DNA from: Gammaproteobacteria bacterium | GTDB lineage: Bacteria; Pseudomonadota; Gammaproteobacteria; Thiohalomonadales; Thiohalomonadaceae | DNA: 6,138 bases | Assembly: GCA_026193675.1 (NCBI GenBank) | Contig: JAPHSO010000154.1 | Location: forward strand, 1 to 6,138 | Reading direction: 5' to 3' | In this document: one piece after another, positions 1-6,138 of the stretch | How the letters are laid out: each line of letters starts with the position of its first letter | Position numbering within the stretch: the first letter of the stretch is position 1 | Notes under the pieces: generated by a model | Databases searched by the model: none | Told to the model about the DNA's origin: nothing | The model's input: only the letters and a program-made list of their open reading frames with translations | Position numbers and translations under genes: made by a program

Positions 1-338
1 ACAAGATGTTCGAGAAGGTGGAGGTTCCTGTTCTGGGTGTTATCGAAAACATGAGTATTCACATCTGTTCTAACTGTGGTCACGAAGAGCAGATCTTCGG
101 CGAGGGCGGTGGTCAGAAGATGTCTGATGACTTTAATATCCAGTTCCTCGGTGCACTGCCTCTAGACATGCAGATTCGCCAGGAGGCCGACAACGGCAAA
201 CCAACCGTAGCTGCAGATCCCGACTGTCGTGTTAGCGAAATCTACAAAGAGATTGGTCGCAAAACGACTGCCAAGCTTGCTCAGCAGGCTAAGGACTACA
301 GCGCAAAATTCCCCAAGATCGTTATCGCTAACGACTAG
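1..338 (+). CDS. mrp: Mrp/ApbC-family Fe-S cluster carrier ATPase, C-terminal part (5' end outside window)
   Basis: This is the last ~110 residues of an Mrp/NBP35-type P-loop protein; the frame is open to the left edge, so the start and the Walker A region lie outside. What is visible matches the family closely: the segment KVEVPVLGVIENMS, then a CxxC pair (codons at 66-68 and 75-77, in ICSNCGHE), then IFGEGGG and the LGALPLDMQIR stretch near the end of the fold. In this family the CxxC cysteines bridge a labile 4Fe-4S cluster between two subunits, and the protein passes clusters to target apoproteins in the cytoplasm. The resemblance to E. coli Mrp is strong around the CxxC and looser in the last 40 residues, as is usual. 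The stop is TAG at 336-338, and an intrinsic terminator follows 19 bases later, so this gene probably ends its transcription unit. The family call is secure; the exact client proteins cannot be read from sequence. Confidence 0.93.
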   Translation, partial: KMFEKVEVPVLGVIENMSIHICSNCGHEEQIFGEGGGQKMSDDFNIQFLGALPLDMQIRQEADNGKPTVAADPDCRVSEIYKEIGRKTTAKLAQQAKDYSAKFPKIVIAND

Positions 339-357
339 AGTTAAAGCGCTCTACACT

Positions 358-387
358 AAAAGGCGATCCAGATGGATCGCCTTTTTT
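358..387 (+). terminator. Rho-independent terminator after mrp
   Basis: A perfect 12-bp inverted repeat, AAAAGGCGATCC (358-369) and GGATCGCCTTTT (374-385), flanks a four-base AGAT loop. The right arm runs into a T tract ending at 387. The A-rich left arm could also give some termination for transcripts coming from the right. It separates mrp from the downstream deaminase gene, which therefore probably has its own promoter in 388-455, although I see no convincing -35/-10 pair there. Confidence 0.92.
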
Positions 388-454
388 GTTTAAGGGGATG
401 CAACAATTCAATGGGGTGATATGCTTAGCCACTTAATCCAGACAATAGAACAGC

Positions 455-460
455 AGGAAA
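455..460 (+). promoter_or_regulatory. Ribosome binding site of the deaminase gene
   Basis: AGGAAA lies seven bases before the ATG at 468. It supports this ATG as the start, and the encoded protein begins right at the family's conserved N-terminal helix. Confidence 0.7.
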
Positions 461-467
461 CAGAACA

Positions 468-998
468 ATGAGTGAAAAGTGGGATACCCGGTTTCTCGGA
501 CTTGCAGCCCATACTTCAGGATGGAGCAAAGATCCCTCATCGCAGGTTGGCGCCGTCATTACCGAGGGCAACCGAATTGTATCACTCGGTTATAACGGTT
601 TTGCGGCAGGTGTCAGAGATACTGAGGAGCGGCTGAATGACCGAAACTGCAAACTCAACCTCACCATCCATGCCGAAGAGAATGCAATGATCTTTGCCAA
701 CCAGGATCTTAGCAACTGCACGGTTTATGTCACCCATCCACCCTGCCCTCGCTGTGCCTCTAAACTGATTCAGGAGCAGATCAAGCGGATCGTCTATATC
801 AATCCCAGCGAAGATTTTCTCTCTCGCTGGGCCGATGACCTGAAACTCTCTCACGAGATGTATCATGAGGCAGAGGTTGAGATTACCAGTTACGAATTGG
901 ATGATGTTAATGTTGAGAAGGCATCGATTACCGTATCACCCGGTGGTTTCTTTAAGACTATTTTAAGCCGCTTTGTAAATGCTAAGCCAAAGTCTTAG
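468..998 (+). CDS. Deoxycytidylate (dCMP) deaminase-family zinc enzyme
   Basis: The 176-residue protein has the cytidine/dCMP deaminase fold signatures in order: WSKDPSSQVGAVI (19-31), the nucleotide-pocket motif GYNGFAAGV (41-49), the catalytic HAE of TIHAEENA (His68 zinc ligand, Glu70 proton shuttle), and PPCPRC (Cys93 and Cys96, the other zinc ligands). All catalytic residues are present. By family knowledge it would hydrolyse dCMP to dUMP plus ammonia, feeding thymidylate synthesis in the cytoplasm. Length is close to other dCMP deaminases such as ComEB. After about residue 125 the sequence no longer matches motifs I know; this tail of about 50 residues (YELDDVNVEKAS, then GGFFKTILSRF) may be an added regulatory or oligomerisation segment. 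Related enzymes act on other cytosine or guanine compounds, so substrate is inferred. The start is ATG with a good ribosome binding site. The gene stands alone behind the mrp terminator and converges on the DUF3108 gene with a two-base gap. Confidence 0.85.
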   Translation: MSEKWDTRFLGLAAHTSGWSKDPSSQVGAVITEGNRIVSLGYNGFAAGVRDTEERLNDRNCKLNLTIHAEENAMIFANQDLSNCTVYVTHPPCPRCASKLIQEQIKRIVYINPSEDFLSRWADDLKLSHEMYHEAEVEITSYELDDVNVEKASITVSPGGFFKTILSRFVNAKPKS

Positions 999-1002
999 CG
1001 TT
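978..1002. other. Hairpin at the convergent gene junction, possible weak terminator
   Basis: AATGCTAAG (978-986) pairs with CTTAGCGTT (994-1002), one pair being G-T, around a seven-base loop. The right arm contains the deaminase stop codon and reaches into the stop codon of the opposing DUF3108 gene. There is no T tract on the plus side and only a short TTT on the minus side, so it is at best a weak or factor-assisted bidirectional terminator. It is the only stem I see at the junction where both units must end. Confidence 0.35.
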
Positions 1003-1762
1003 ATTGATTGAGTGATGTAGAGATAATCGTACTAGAAAAGCTATGGTCATCGGCATCCTGCACAATCTTAACCGGCAGATAATCGAGTGAAGGGGCAAAC
1101 CATAGCGTCGTTTTGCGTTTCACCTCATTAATCCGCTCCACTTTGATCACCTCTAGTTGCCCCATAGAGGTCTCTATCTCTTCTATCTGCCCCACCTCAA
1201 ATTGATAGGAGCGTAGTTGAGTTCGATCAACAACGGTGAAGTTGAGATTTTCATTTCTACTTTCACCATCTCTTAGGAGTGCTCTAATTCTATACTGATA
1301 GAGCAGTTTATCGCTCTCATCCCCCGTCAGTGGAAAGCTTTGAACACCATCTTTAGAGCTTGAGAGAATTTCACCGCCGGCAGTGTTGAACTCCACCCGC
1401 TCCTCAATCAGCCTGCCTTTCTTTGTCTTTTTGTAGTGATAGCTTTTTGGAACCACCTTGCTTTCGGCCATCGTAAAATGGCTCTCTTCGGATACGGTGT
1501 CATCAACAAAAAGTTTCCAGAAACCTGTCGTATAGCTTCTACTTTTTAGAATGTATTCTCCATCTGCGCTCTGTTGCAGGCTGCGCTCCAGCTTGCCGAG
1601 AGACATCCCGTCGGCCTGTAGCTTGTAAACCGCACTATAGTCGCTCTCTGCAAAAGCGATCACCGAAATGGTAAGAGACAGGAGGGAAAATATGAACCTC
1701 CTTAAAAAAGAGAACCCCGCTATTGCGGGGTCTGTTAAAGCGTTACTGCTAAGGGAGCTCAT
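1001..1762 (-). CDS. DUF3108-family exported protein
   Basis: With the ATG at 1762 the product is 253 residues. It carries an export signal: an RR pair, a hydrophobic run (FIFSLLSLTISVIAFA) and an AFA|ES signal peptidase I site, leaving a mature protein of about 215 residues. There is no lipobox cysteine. The mature start (YSAVYKLQADGMSLGKLERSL), followed by the GFWKLFVDDTVSEESHF stretch, is typical of DUF3108 proteins, which are periplasmic or envelope-located, rich in beta strand and without a settled function. It follows secF, the two reading frames overlapping by 14 bases. Start choice is uncertain. The ATG at 1762 has only a poorly spaced GAGG or distant AAGG upstream; a GTG at 1774 has a better-spaced AGAGG, and the frame can be extended to a TTG at 1792. 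A terminator lies within the first 20 codons from this ATG, and a strong Shine-Dalgarno after it lacks a normal in-frame start. Confidence 0.8.
   Translation of the reverse strand: MSSLSSNALTDPAIAGFSFLRRFIFSLLSLTISVIAFAESDYSAVYKLQADGMSLGKLERSLQQSADGEYILKSRSYTTGFWKLFVDDTVSEESHFTMAESKVVPKSYHYKKTKKGRLIEERVEFNTAGGEILSSSKDGVQSFPLTGDESDKLLYQYRIRALLRDGESRNENLNFTVVDRTQLRSYQFEVGQIEEIETSMGQLEVIKVERINEVKRKTTLWFAPSLDYLPVKIVQDADDHSFSSTIISTSLNQ
1695..1703 (-). promoter_or_regulatory. Orphan Shine-Dalgarno-like sequence inside the DUF3108 5' end
   Basis: On the minus strand AAGGAGGTT directly follows the terminator T tract. It is a near-perfect ribosome binding site, but the in-frame codons behind it are TTC, ATA, TTT, TCC, CTC and CTG, with no ATG, GTG or TTG within normal distance. 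It also encodes the Arg-Arg pair (AGG AGG) that precedes the signal-peptide hydrophobic core. It may be a real site used with a rare start codon, or a coincidence of the Arg codons. Confidence 0.4.
1704..1731 (-). terminator. Rho-independent terminator after secF, within the DUF3108 leader
   Basis: Read on the minus strand, ACCCCGC (1731-1725) and GCGGGGT (1720-1714) form a GC-rich 7-bp stem around an AATA loop, followed by TCTCTTTTTT (1713-1704). The stem starts 17 bases past the secF stop, the usual place for an operon terminator, yet the DUF3108 gene continues beyond it on the same strand. It therefore probably acts as a partial terminator that lowers DUF3108 expression relative to the sec genes. 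Confidence 0.85.
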
Positions 1763-2690
1763 CAACCTCAACACCTTCACCCTCTTTATCAACCGGCATC
1801 AGATCCTCTTTACTAATACCCAGTGATAACGCCGCAGCACTGGCAACATAGATGGATGAGTATGTTCCAACCACGACGCCAATAAGAAGGGCCGTGGCAA
1901 AACCGTGAATCAATTCACCGCCAAAAATAAACAGAGCAACCAACACCAGAATAGTGGTGATCGATGTCATCAAGGTGCGCGAGAGGGTCTGATTAAGTGA
2001 ACGATTGACAACATCTACAGAACTGCCTTTACGCAGCTTACGGAAGTTTTCACGAATGCGATCAAAGACCACAATGGTATCGTTGAGTGAGTAACCGATC
2101 ACCGCCAGCACCGCAGCCAGCACCGTTAGATCAAACTCGATCTGGAATAGGGCAAAACAGCCGATGGTGATCAGTACATCGTGTATCAGCGCTGCCACCG
2201 AACCGATTGCAAAGCGGTACTCAAAGCGCATTGCGACATAGATAAGGATCCCGATCAGTGCATAGATCATCGCCAGACCACCATCTTCAGTCAGCTCTTC
2301 ACCGACCTGGGGTCCGACAAACTCCTGACGGCGCATCTCTACACCACTATTTTGATCACGAAGTGCTATGACCACTTGATCGCTCAGTGAAGCACTCGAC
2401 TGCTCGGCACGAGGTGCGATACGGATCAGTACATCGGAAGCGGTACCAAAATGCTGCACAACGGCATCACTAAATCCGGCCTGTCCCAATGATTCACGAA
2501 TCGGTTGAAGATCCACCGACTCAGGGTAACCGACCTCAATCAGCGTACCACCGGTAAAATCGATACCCCAGTTGAGTGAGTTGATGGCAATCGAACCGAG
2601 CGATGTCAGGAGCAAAATAGTTGAGAAGATGACCGCAAACTTGCGGCCGCCCATGAAATTGAAGTGAGTCTCTTGTTTAAATAGCTGCAT
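1749..2690 (-). CDS. secF: Protein translocase subunit SecF
   Basis: A complete 313-residue SecF, close to the usual ~320. It is an inner-membrane RND-type protein that pairs with SecD and helps SecYEG finish preprotein export using the proton-motive force. Visible features: first membrane helix at about 17-37; the family motif WGIDFTGGTLIEV (41-53) opening the periplasmic domain (to about 135); then five more hydrophobic helices at about 136-155, 162-182, 187-208, 240-256 and 264-288. The fourth helix carries VIGYSLNDTIVVFDRIREN, whose Asp204 corresponds to the conserved acidic residue linked to proton transfer in this family. The C-terminal tail is acidic (DKEGEGVEVDELP). The ATG at 2690 is supported by AAAGGA nine bases upstream and by the standard SecF N-terminus. 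It lies 13 bases after secD and its tail overlaps the predicted DUF3108 start. Nothing is missing or broken. Confidence 0.97.
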   Translation of the reverse strand: MQLFKQETHFNFMGGRKFAVIFSTILLLTSLGSIAINSLNWGIDFTGGTLIEVGYPESVDLQPIRESLGQAGFSDAVVQHFGTASDVLIRIAPRAEQSSASLSDQVVIALRDQNSGVEMRRQEFVGPQVGEELTEDGGLAMIYALIGILIYVAMRFEYRFAIGSVAALIHDVLITIGCFALFQIEFDLTVLAAVLAVIGYSLNDTIVVFDRIRENFRKLRKGSSVDVVNRSLNQTLSRTLMTSITTILVLVALFIFGGELIHGFATALLIGVVVGTYSSIYVASAAALSLGISKEDLMPVDKEGEGVEVDELP

Positions 2691-2699
2691 CGTTGTTTA

Positions 2700-2705
2700 T
2701 CCTTT
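2700..2705 (-). promoter_or_regulatory. secF ribosome binding site overlapping the secD stop codon
   Basis: AAAGGA on the minus strand begins within the secD TAA stop (2706-2704) and sits nine bases before the secF ATG. Ribosomes terminating on secD would end on this site, which fits translational coupling and roughly equal production of the two partner subunits. Confidence 0.7.
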
Positions 2706-4557
2706 AAATAGAGAGGCTCTTGATGTTCTTACTGCCGATTGAGAGGTTAATCACCGCACGGGTACCCATAATGGCGGTAAACATCGAAGTGATGATTCCA
2801 ATGGAGAGCGTGATGGCAAATCCCTTAATTGGTCCCGTACCAAAACCAAACAGCACCATCGCCGCAATCAATGTTGTGACGTTGGCATCAGCAATGGTTG
2901 AGAAGGCCTTTTCGTAGCCGGCATGGATACTCGCATGAGGTGTATTTCCAACACGCAGCTCCTCACGAATACGTTCAAAGATCAGCACGTTGGCATCAAC
3001 AGCCATACCGACCGTTAACACAATACCGGCGATACCGGGCAGTGTTAGAGTTGCCTGGAGCAATGAGAGTATCGCAACGATAAAGACCAGATTGAGAGTC
3101 AGCGCCAGGTTGGCAACAAAACCGAAGCCCTTGTACCAAAGCACCATAAAGACCAGTACAAAGGTAAAGCCGATCACAACTGAGGCAAAACCCTGATCTA
3201 TATTGTCCTGTCCCAGGCTTGGGCCGATGGTCCGCTCTTCGATAATTTCGATAGGAGCAGCCAGAGCGCCTGCACGTAGCAGTAGCGAGAGGTTCCGCGC
3301 CTCTTCACTGCTATCCAAACCTGTGGTCTGGAACCTTTTACTGAAGTGGCCACGAATCACTGCAATGCTGATCACCTCTTCAACTCGACTACGCACCTTG
3401 GTGCGGACGCCGTTGACCTCCTTGGTCTCTACCTTACTCTCAATAAAGACCACAGCCATCCGCTTACCCACATTATCGCGGGTGTTGTGGCTCATCTTAC
3501 GAGCACCTTTGCTATCGAGCGTGACCGACACCTGAGGTGAACCGGTCTCATCAAGACCGGAAGATGCATCAATAATCTGATCACCGGTGATAATGACCCG
3601 CTTGTAGAGCAGCACAGGTCGACCATCACGCCCTTTATAGATTCGTGAACCGACCGGCACACGGCCATTAAGTGCCGGTTGGAGATCGTGCTTGTCATCT
3701 TCCATGTGATACTCAAGTGTTGCAGTCGCGCCGAGGATCTCCTTGGCGCGCGCAGTGTCCTGGATACCTGGAAGTTGAACCACAATACGGTTATCGCCCT
3801 GCTGCTGGATCACCGGCTCGGCAACCCCCAACTCATTCACACGATTGCGCAGGGTGGTGATATTTTGCTTGAGGGCAAATTTTCGTGTCTCGAGCTGCTC
3901 CTGCTGATTGAGACGGGCAAACAGAAACAGAGAACCGTCACGTTCCGCCTCCTCAATATCGAGTCCACGGTACTCAGATTTAATTAACTCCAGGGCCTGA
4001 CTGCGCAGCTCTGCATCACGGAAACGTACCTCAACCTGTTCATCACGATCGTTGATAGTGAGGTAACGAATCTTCTTATCACGTAGTGTAGAACGTATAT
4101 CATCGACATAACGGGCAACCGCCTGTGTCACAGCCGCATCCATATCGACCTCAAGCAGGAAATGAACCCCACCCCGCAGATCAAGACCAAGATACATGGG
4201 ACGTGCATTAAACTCTTTCAGCCAGTCCGGTGTTGCTGGAGCCAGATTGAGAGCAGAGACATAGCTATTACCCAGCTCAGCTTTTACCCCATCATATGCC
4301 TTTAGCTGATCATTGGTGTTGGCGAAGCGGACCAGAAAGGAGTCACGTAGCAGTTTGAACGACTTATAGGGAATTTGTTTGTCATCCAGCACCTTGAGTA
4401 CACGATCACGGGTTGTCTCATCAATTTGGGACATACGCGTTGCGGTGACCTGCAGTGCAGGATCATCGCCATACAAATTTGGTAGTGCGTAGATGACACC
4501 GAACACCAGAAAAACGGTGATCAGCAGGTATTTCCATAATGGATATTGGTTAAGCAT
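2704..4557 (-). CDS. secD: Protein translocase subunit SecD
   Basis: A complete 617-residue SecD (E. coli SecD is 615). It forms the SecDF membrane complex that pulls on translocating preproteins from the periplasmic side at the expense of the proton gradient. The N-terminus MLNQYPLWKYLL and the YALPNLYG stretch match the gammaproteobacterial form. Order of parts: membrane helix 1 at about 8-27; conserved GLDLRGGVHFLLEVD (124-138) leading the large periplasmic P1 region; LRNRVNELGVAEPVIQQQG (236-254) and VVQLPGIQD (259-267); LLLRAGALAAPIEIIEER (425-442) and TIGPSLG before helix 2; then five helices from about 454 to 602. TVGMAVDANVLIFERIREE contains Asp521, matching the essential Asp of the proton path (Asp519 in E. 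coli). The start is ATG, with a weak GAGAG six bases upstream. It is separated from yajC by 105 bases that hold a hairpin, and is closely followed by secF. Confidence 0.97.
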   Translation of the reverse strand: MLNQYPLWKYLLITVFLVFGVIYALPNLYGDDPALQVTATRMSQIDETTRDRVLKVLDDKQIPYKSFKLLRDSFLVRFANTNDQLKAYDGVKAELGNSYVSALNLAPATPDWLKEFNARPMYLGLDLRGGVHFLLEVDMDAAVTQAVARYVDDIRSTLRDKKIRYLTINDRDEQVEVRFRDAELRSQALELIKSEYRGLDIEEAERDGSLFLFARLNQQEQLETRKFALKQNITTLRNRVNELGVAEPVIQQQGDNRIVVQLPGIQDTARAKEILGATATLEYHMEDDKHDLQPALNGRVPVGSRIYKGRDGRPVLLYKRVIITGDQIIDASSGLDETGSPQVSVTLDSKGARKMSHNTRDNVGKRMAVVFIESKVETKEVNGVRTKVRSRVEEVISIAVIRGHFSKRFQTTGLDSSEEARNLSLLLRAGALAAPIEIIEERTIGPSLGQDNIDQGFASVVIGFTFVLVFMVLWYKGFGFVANLALTLNLVFIVAILSLLQATLTLPGIAGIVLTVGMAVDANVLIFERIREELRVGNTPHASIHAGYEKAFSTIADANVTTLIAAMVLFGFGTGPIKGFAITLSIGIITSMFTAIMGTRAVINLSIGSKNIKSLSI

Positions 4558-4611
4558 CGATGACTCTCAGATTCTTATTTTCGATGAATTTATGTACAGG
4601 ATCTACGGCAT

Positions 4612-4641
4612 GCCGCAAGCACAAAGATGTGCTGGAGCGGC
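4612..4641 (-). other. Hairpin in the yajC-secD intergenic region
   Basis: An outer GCCGC/GCGGC arm pair (4612-4616 with 4637-4641) and an inner AGCACA/TGTGCT pair (4618-4623 with 4628-4633) stack across a 1/3-base internal loop, closing on a four-base loop. No T tract follows on either strand, so it is not an intrinsic terminator. It lies in the 105-base gap between yajC and secD, where it could stabilise or process the mRNA, or be a chance palindrome. Confidence 0.45.
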
Positions 4642-4663
4642 GAGATACTCTGGAAATTACCTG

Positions 4664-5002
4664 TCACTTAATATTTTTGATCGAGCCTTTTGGTAGTACC
4701 GAAGCCACCGCCTGACGCTGCATCAAAATTTCAACCCCCTCATTGAGCTCTACCTTGACGTACTCATCGTCAACCGAAGTGACTTTTCCCAGGATACCGC
4801 CGGTGGTTATCACCTCTTCACCCTTTTGCAGACCTTCAGTCATCGCCTTATGCTCTTTAGCACGCTTCTGCTGTGGACGAATCAACAGGAAGTAGAAGAC
4901 GATGAATAGAACGATAAATGGAAGAAGCGCCTCCAGCATGCCTGGCTGCTGCTGGGCCGCTGCTGCGCCCTCTGCGAATGCGTCAGAGATAAAAAAGCTC
5001 AT
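4664..5002 (-). CDS. yajC: Sec translocon accessory protein YajC
   Basis: A complete 112-residue YajC (E. coli YajC is 110). It is a small single-span inner-membrane protein that co-purifies with SecDF and YidC and is dispensable in E. coli. The layout is typical: a short Ala/Gln-rich N-terminal stretch (FAEGAAAAQQQPG), one membrane helix at about 24-41, the basic RPQQKRAKEHKAM anchor just after it (42-54), then the cytoplasmic domain with GEEVITTGGILGKV (61-74) and DDEYVKVEL. The ATG at 5002 has a clear ribosome binding site, AAAGGAAA, just upstream (5007-5014). It lies 100 bases after tgt and just before secD, the order found in many proteobacteria; the gap to tgt holds no visible terminator, so co-transcription from tgt is likely. 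Confidence 0.96.
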   Translation of the reverse strand: MSFFISDAFAEGAAAAQQQPGMLEALLPFIVLFIVFYFLLIRPQQKRAKEHKAMTEGLQKGEEVITTGGILGKVTSVDDEYVKVELNEGVEILMQRQAVASVLPKGSIKNIK

Positions 5003-5102
5003 AGTGTTTCCTTTCTAAATATTAATAAATTTATTGCAATGTTCAGGTTGCGCCTGCTCTGCTTCAACACAGGGATGAGGTGGAGCAGATGTGAGCTGCC
5101 CA

Positions 5103-6138
5103 TTATGGCACAGCTTCGCCTCGATCCGAATAGAACTGCTCAACAAACTGATCGAAACGGTTATCAGCAATTGCGACCCGAATCTCACTCATAAGTTCCT
5201 GATAGTAATAGAGGTTATGAATGGTATTAAGACGCGCACCGAGAATCTCTTTGGCCTTATCGAGATGGCGCAGATAACTACGGCTGTAGTTCTGACAGGT
5301 GTAACAGCCACAACTCTCATCAATGGGGCCGGTATCAAATTCATGTTTGGCATTACGAATCTTCACTGTACCGTGGCGGGTGAAGAGAAAACCGTTACGC
5401 GCATTACGGGTGGGAAGCACACAATCGAACATATCGATACCCCGACGCACCGCTTCCACAATATCTCCAGGTGTACCGACGCCCATCAGATAACGTGGTG
5501 CATCCTCTGGCATAACCGGTGCCAGATGTTCCAGCACCTTAATCATCTCCTCTTTAGGCTCACCCACTGAGAGTCCGCCAATGGCATAACCGTCAAAACC
5601 GATCTCTTTGAGGCCTGCGATCGATTCATCACGTAGTTCGGGATACATCCCACCCTGAACGATACCGAACAGAGCATTGGGGTTATCACCATGAGCATCT
5701 TTACTTCGCCTGGCCCAACGCAGCGAAAGCTCCATCGAATATCGCGCCTCATCTTCGGTTGCCGGATATGGGGTGCACTCATCAAAGATCATCACAATAT
5801 CGGAACCGAGGTCACGCTGTACCTGCATCGACTCCTCTGGCCCCATGAAGATTTTGTCACCATTCACAGGGGAGCTAAAGGTGACCCCCTCCTCGGTGAT
5901 CTTGCGCATCTTGCCGAGACTAAAGACCTGGAAACCACCCGAGTCGGTGAGAATTGGCCCCTGCCAGTTCATAAAATCATGCAGATCACCGTGAGCTTTA
6001 ATCACCTCCATACCGGGACGCAACGAAAGATGAAATGTGTTGCCAAGAATAATCTCCGCACCAATCCCCTTTAGCTCCTCGGGTGTCATCGCCTTCACAG
6101 TGCCGTAGGTGCCGACCGGCATAAATGCGGGGGTCTCA
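5103..6138 (-). CDS. tgt: Queuine/preQ1 tRNA-ribosyltransferase (tRNA-guanine transglycosylase), N-terminus outside window
   Basis: The frame is open to the right edge (ETPAFMPVGTYG...), so about 24 N-terminal residues are missing by comparison with the 375-residue E. coli enzyme. The ATG at 6122 is internal, not the true start. Tgt swaps the guanine at position 34 of GUN-anticodon tRNAs (Asp, Asn, His, Tyr) for preQ1 in bacteria, a step of queuosine synthesis. Counting from that internal Met: TDSGGFQVFS carries the general-base Asp60, GIDMFDCVLPTRNARNG carries the nucleophile Asp233, and CGCYTC (271-276) plus His302 of NTIHNL are the four zinc ligands. The substrate-pocket segments DIVMIFDECTPYP and YLMGVG are intact. 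All key residues are present and the stop is TAA at 5105-5103. In E. coli this gene sits between queA and yajC; queA would be expected just past the right edge. Confidence 0.96.
   Translation of the reverse strand, partial: ETPAFMPVGTYGTVKAMTPEELKGIGAEIILGNTFHLSLRPGMEVIKAHGDLHDFMNWQGPILTDSGGFQVFSLGKMRKITEEGVTFSSPVNGDKIFMGPEESMQVQRDLGSDIVMIFDECTPYPATEDEARYSMELSLRWARRSKDAHGDNPNALFGIVQGGMYPELRDESIAGLKEIGFDGYAIGGLSVGEPKEEMIKVLEHLAPVMPEDAPRYLMGVGTPGDIVEAVRRGIDMFDCVLPTRNARNGFLFTRHGTVKIRNAKHEFDTGPIDESCGCYTCQNYSRSYLRHLDKAKEILGARLNTIHNLYYYQELMSEIRVAIADNRFDQFVEQFYSDRGEAVP

Noticed and set aside
397..425. Possible promoter for the deaminase gene, with TATGCT as the -10 hexamer
   Set aside because: The hexamer 17 bases upstream matches the -35 consensus at only two positions. 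A promoter is expected in this gap, but I cannot place it.
582..866. Minus-strand open frame of 94 codons within the deaminase gene
   Set aside because: It lies wholly opposite the catalytic core of a well-supported gene and resembles no known protein.
5019..5046. Possible promoter before yajC on the minus strand (CTGAAC, 16 bases, TAATAT)
   Set aside because: Both hexamers are poor matches, and the predicted transcript start would fall inside the yajC ribosome binding site. The AT-rich patch is better read as an unstructured leader.
5054..5088. Inverted CTGCTC/GAGCAG pair in the tgt-yajC gap
   Set aside because: Only six clean base pairs around a 23-base loop and no T tract, which is within chance expectation.
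5091..5570. Plus-strand open frame of 159 codons antisense to tgt
   Set aside because: It is the complement of a strongly conserved tgt coding region, has no recognisable motif or ribosome binding site, and is best explained as a shadow of that gene. The same applies to the plus-strand frames opposite secD and to 5691-6074.
1..6138. Mobile element, CRISPR array, tRNA/rRNA gene or defence system
   Set aside because: No direct-repeat array, transposase, integrase, tRNA cloverleaf or toxin-antitoxin pair is visible. Nearly all the window is filled by conserved housekeeping genes in their usual order.

Overview
The window reads as a stretch of gammaproteobacterial housekeeping chromosome. It carries the tail of an mrp/apbC Fe-S carrier gene, a deoxycytidylate-deaminase-type gene, and on the other strand the classic tgt-yajC-secD-secF cluster followed by an envelope gene of the DUF3108 family. 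Gene order, protein lengths and motifs are close to those of Escherichia coli and pseudomonads. Base composition looks even, near half G+C, and I see no insertion sequence, phage, CRISPR or tRNA signal. The genus cannot be told from this sequence.

Plus strand, left part (1-998). The 3' end of mrp enters from outside the window and is closed by a strong intrinsic terminator at 358-387. A gap of about 80 bases then leads to a complete 176-residue zinc-dependent deaminase. This gene ends two bases before the minus-strand cluster, so the two transcription units converge almost stop to stop, inside a small hairpin.

Minus strand, right part (1001-6138, read right to left). tgt (tRNA-guanine transglycosylase, lacking about 24 N-terminal residues beyond the window edge) is followed by yajC, secD and secF. 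These three encode the accessory membrane complex of the Sec translocon, which uses the proton-motive force to help complete protein export. secD and secF are 13 bases apart, and the secF ribosome binding site overlaps the secD stop codon. An intrinsic terminator follows secF. The next gene, a secreted DUF3108 protein, has its only good ATG before that terminator, so the hairpin lies inside its predicted 5' coding region. A near-perfect Shine-Dalgarno sequence just after the terminator has no conventional start codon behind it.

I found no previously undescribed system here. The points most worth checking are the overlap of terminator, ribosome binding site and signal-peptide code at the start of the DUF3108 gene, the deaminase placed next to mrp, and a hairpin between yajC and secD.
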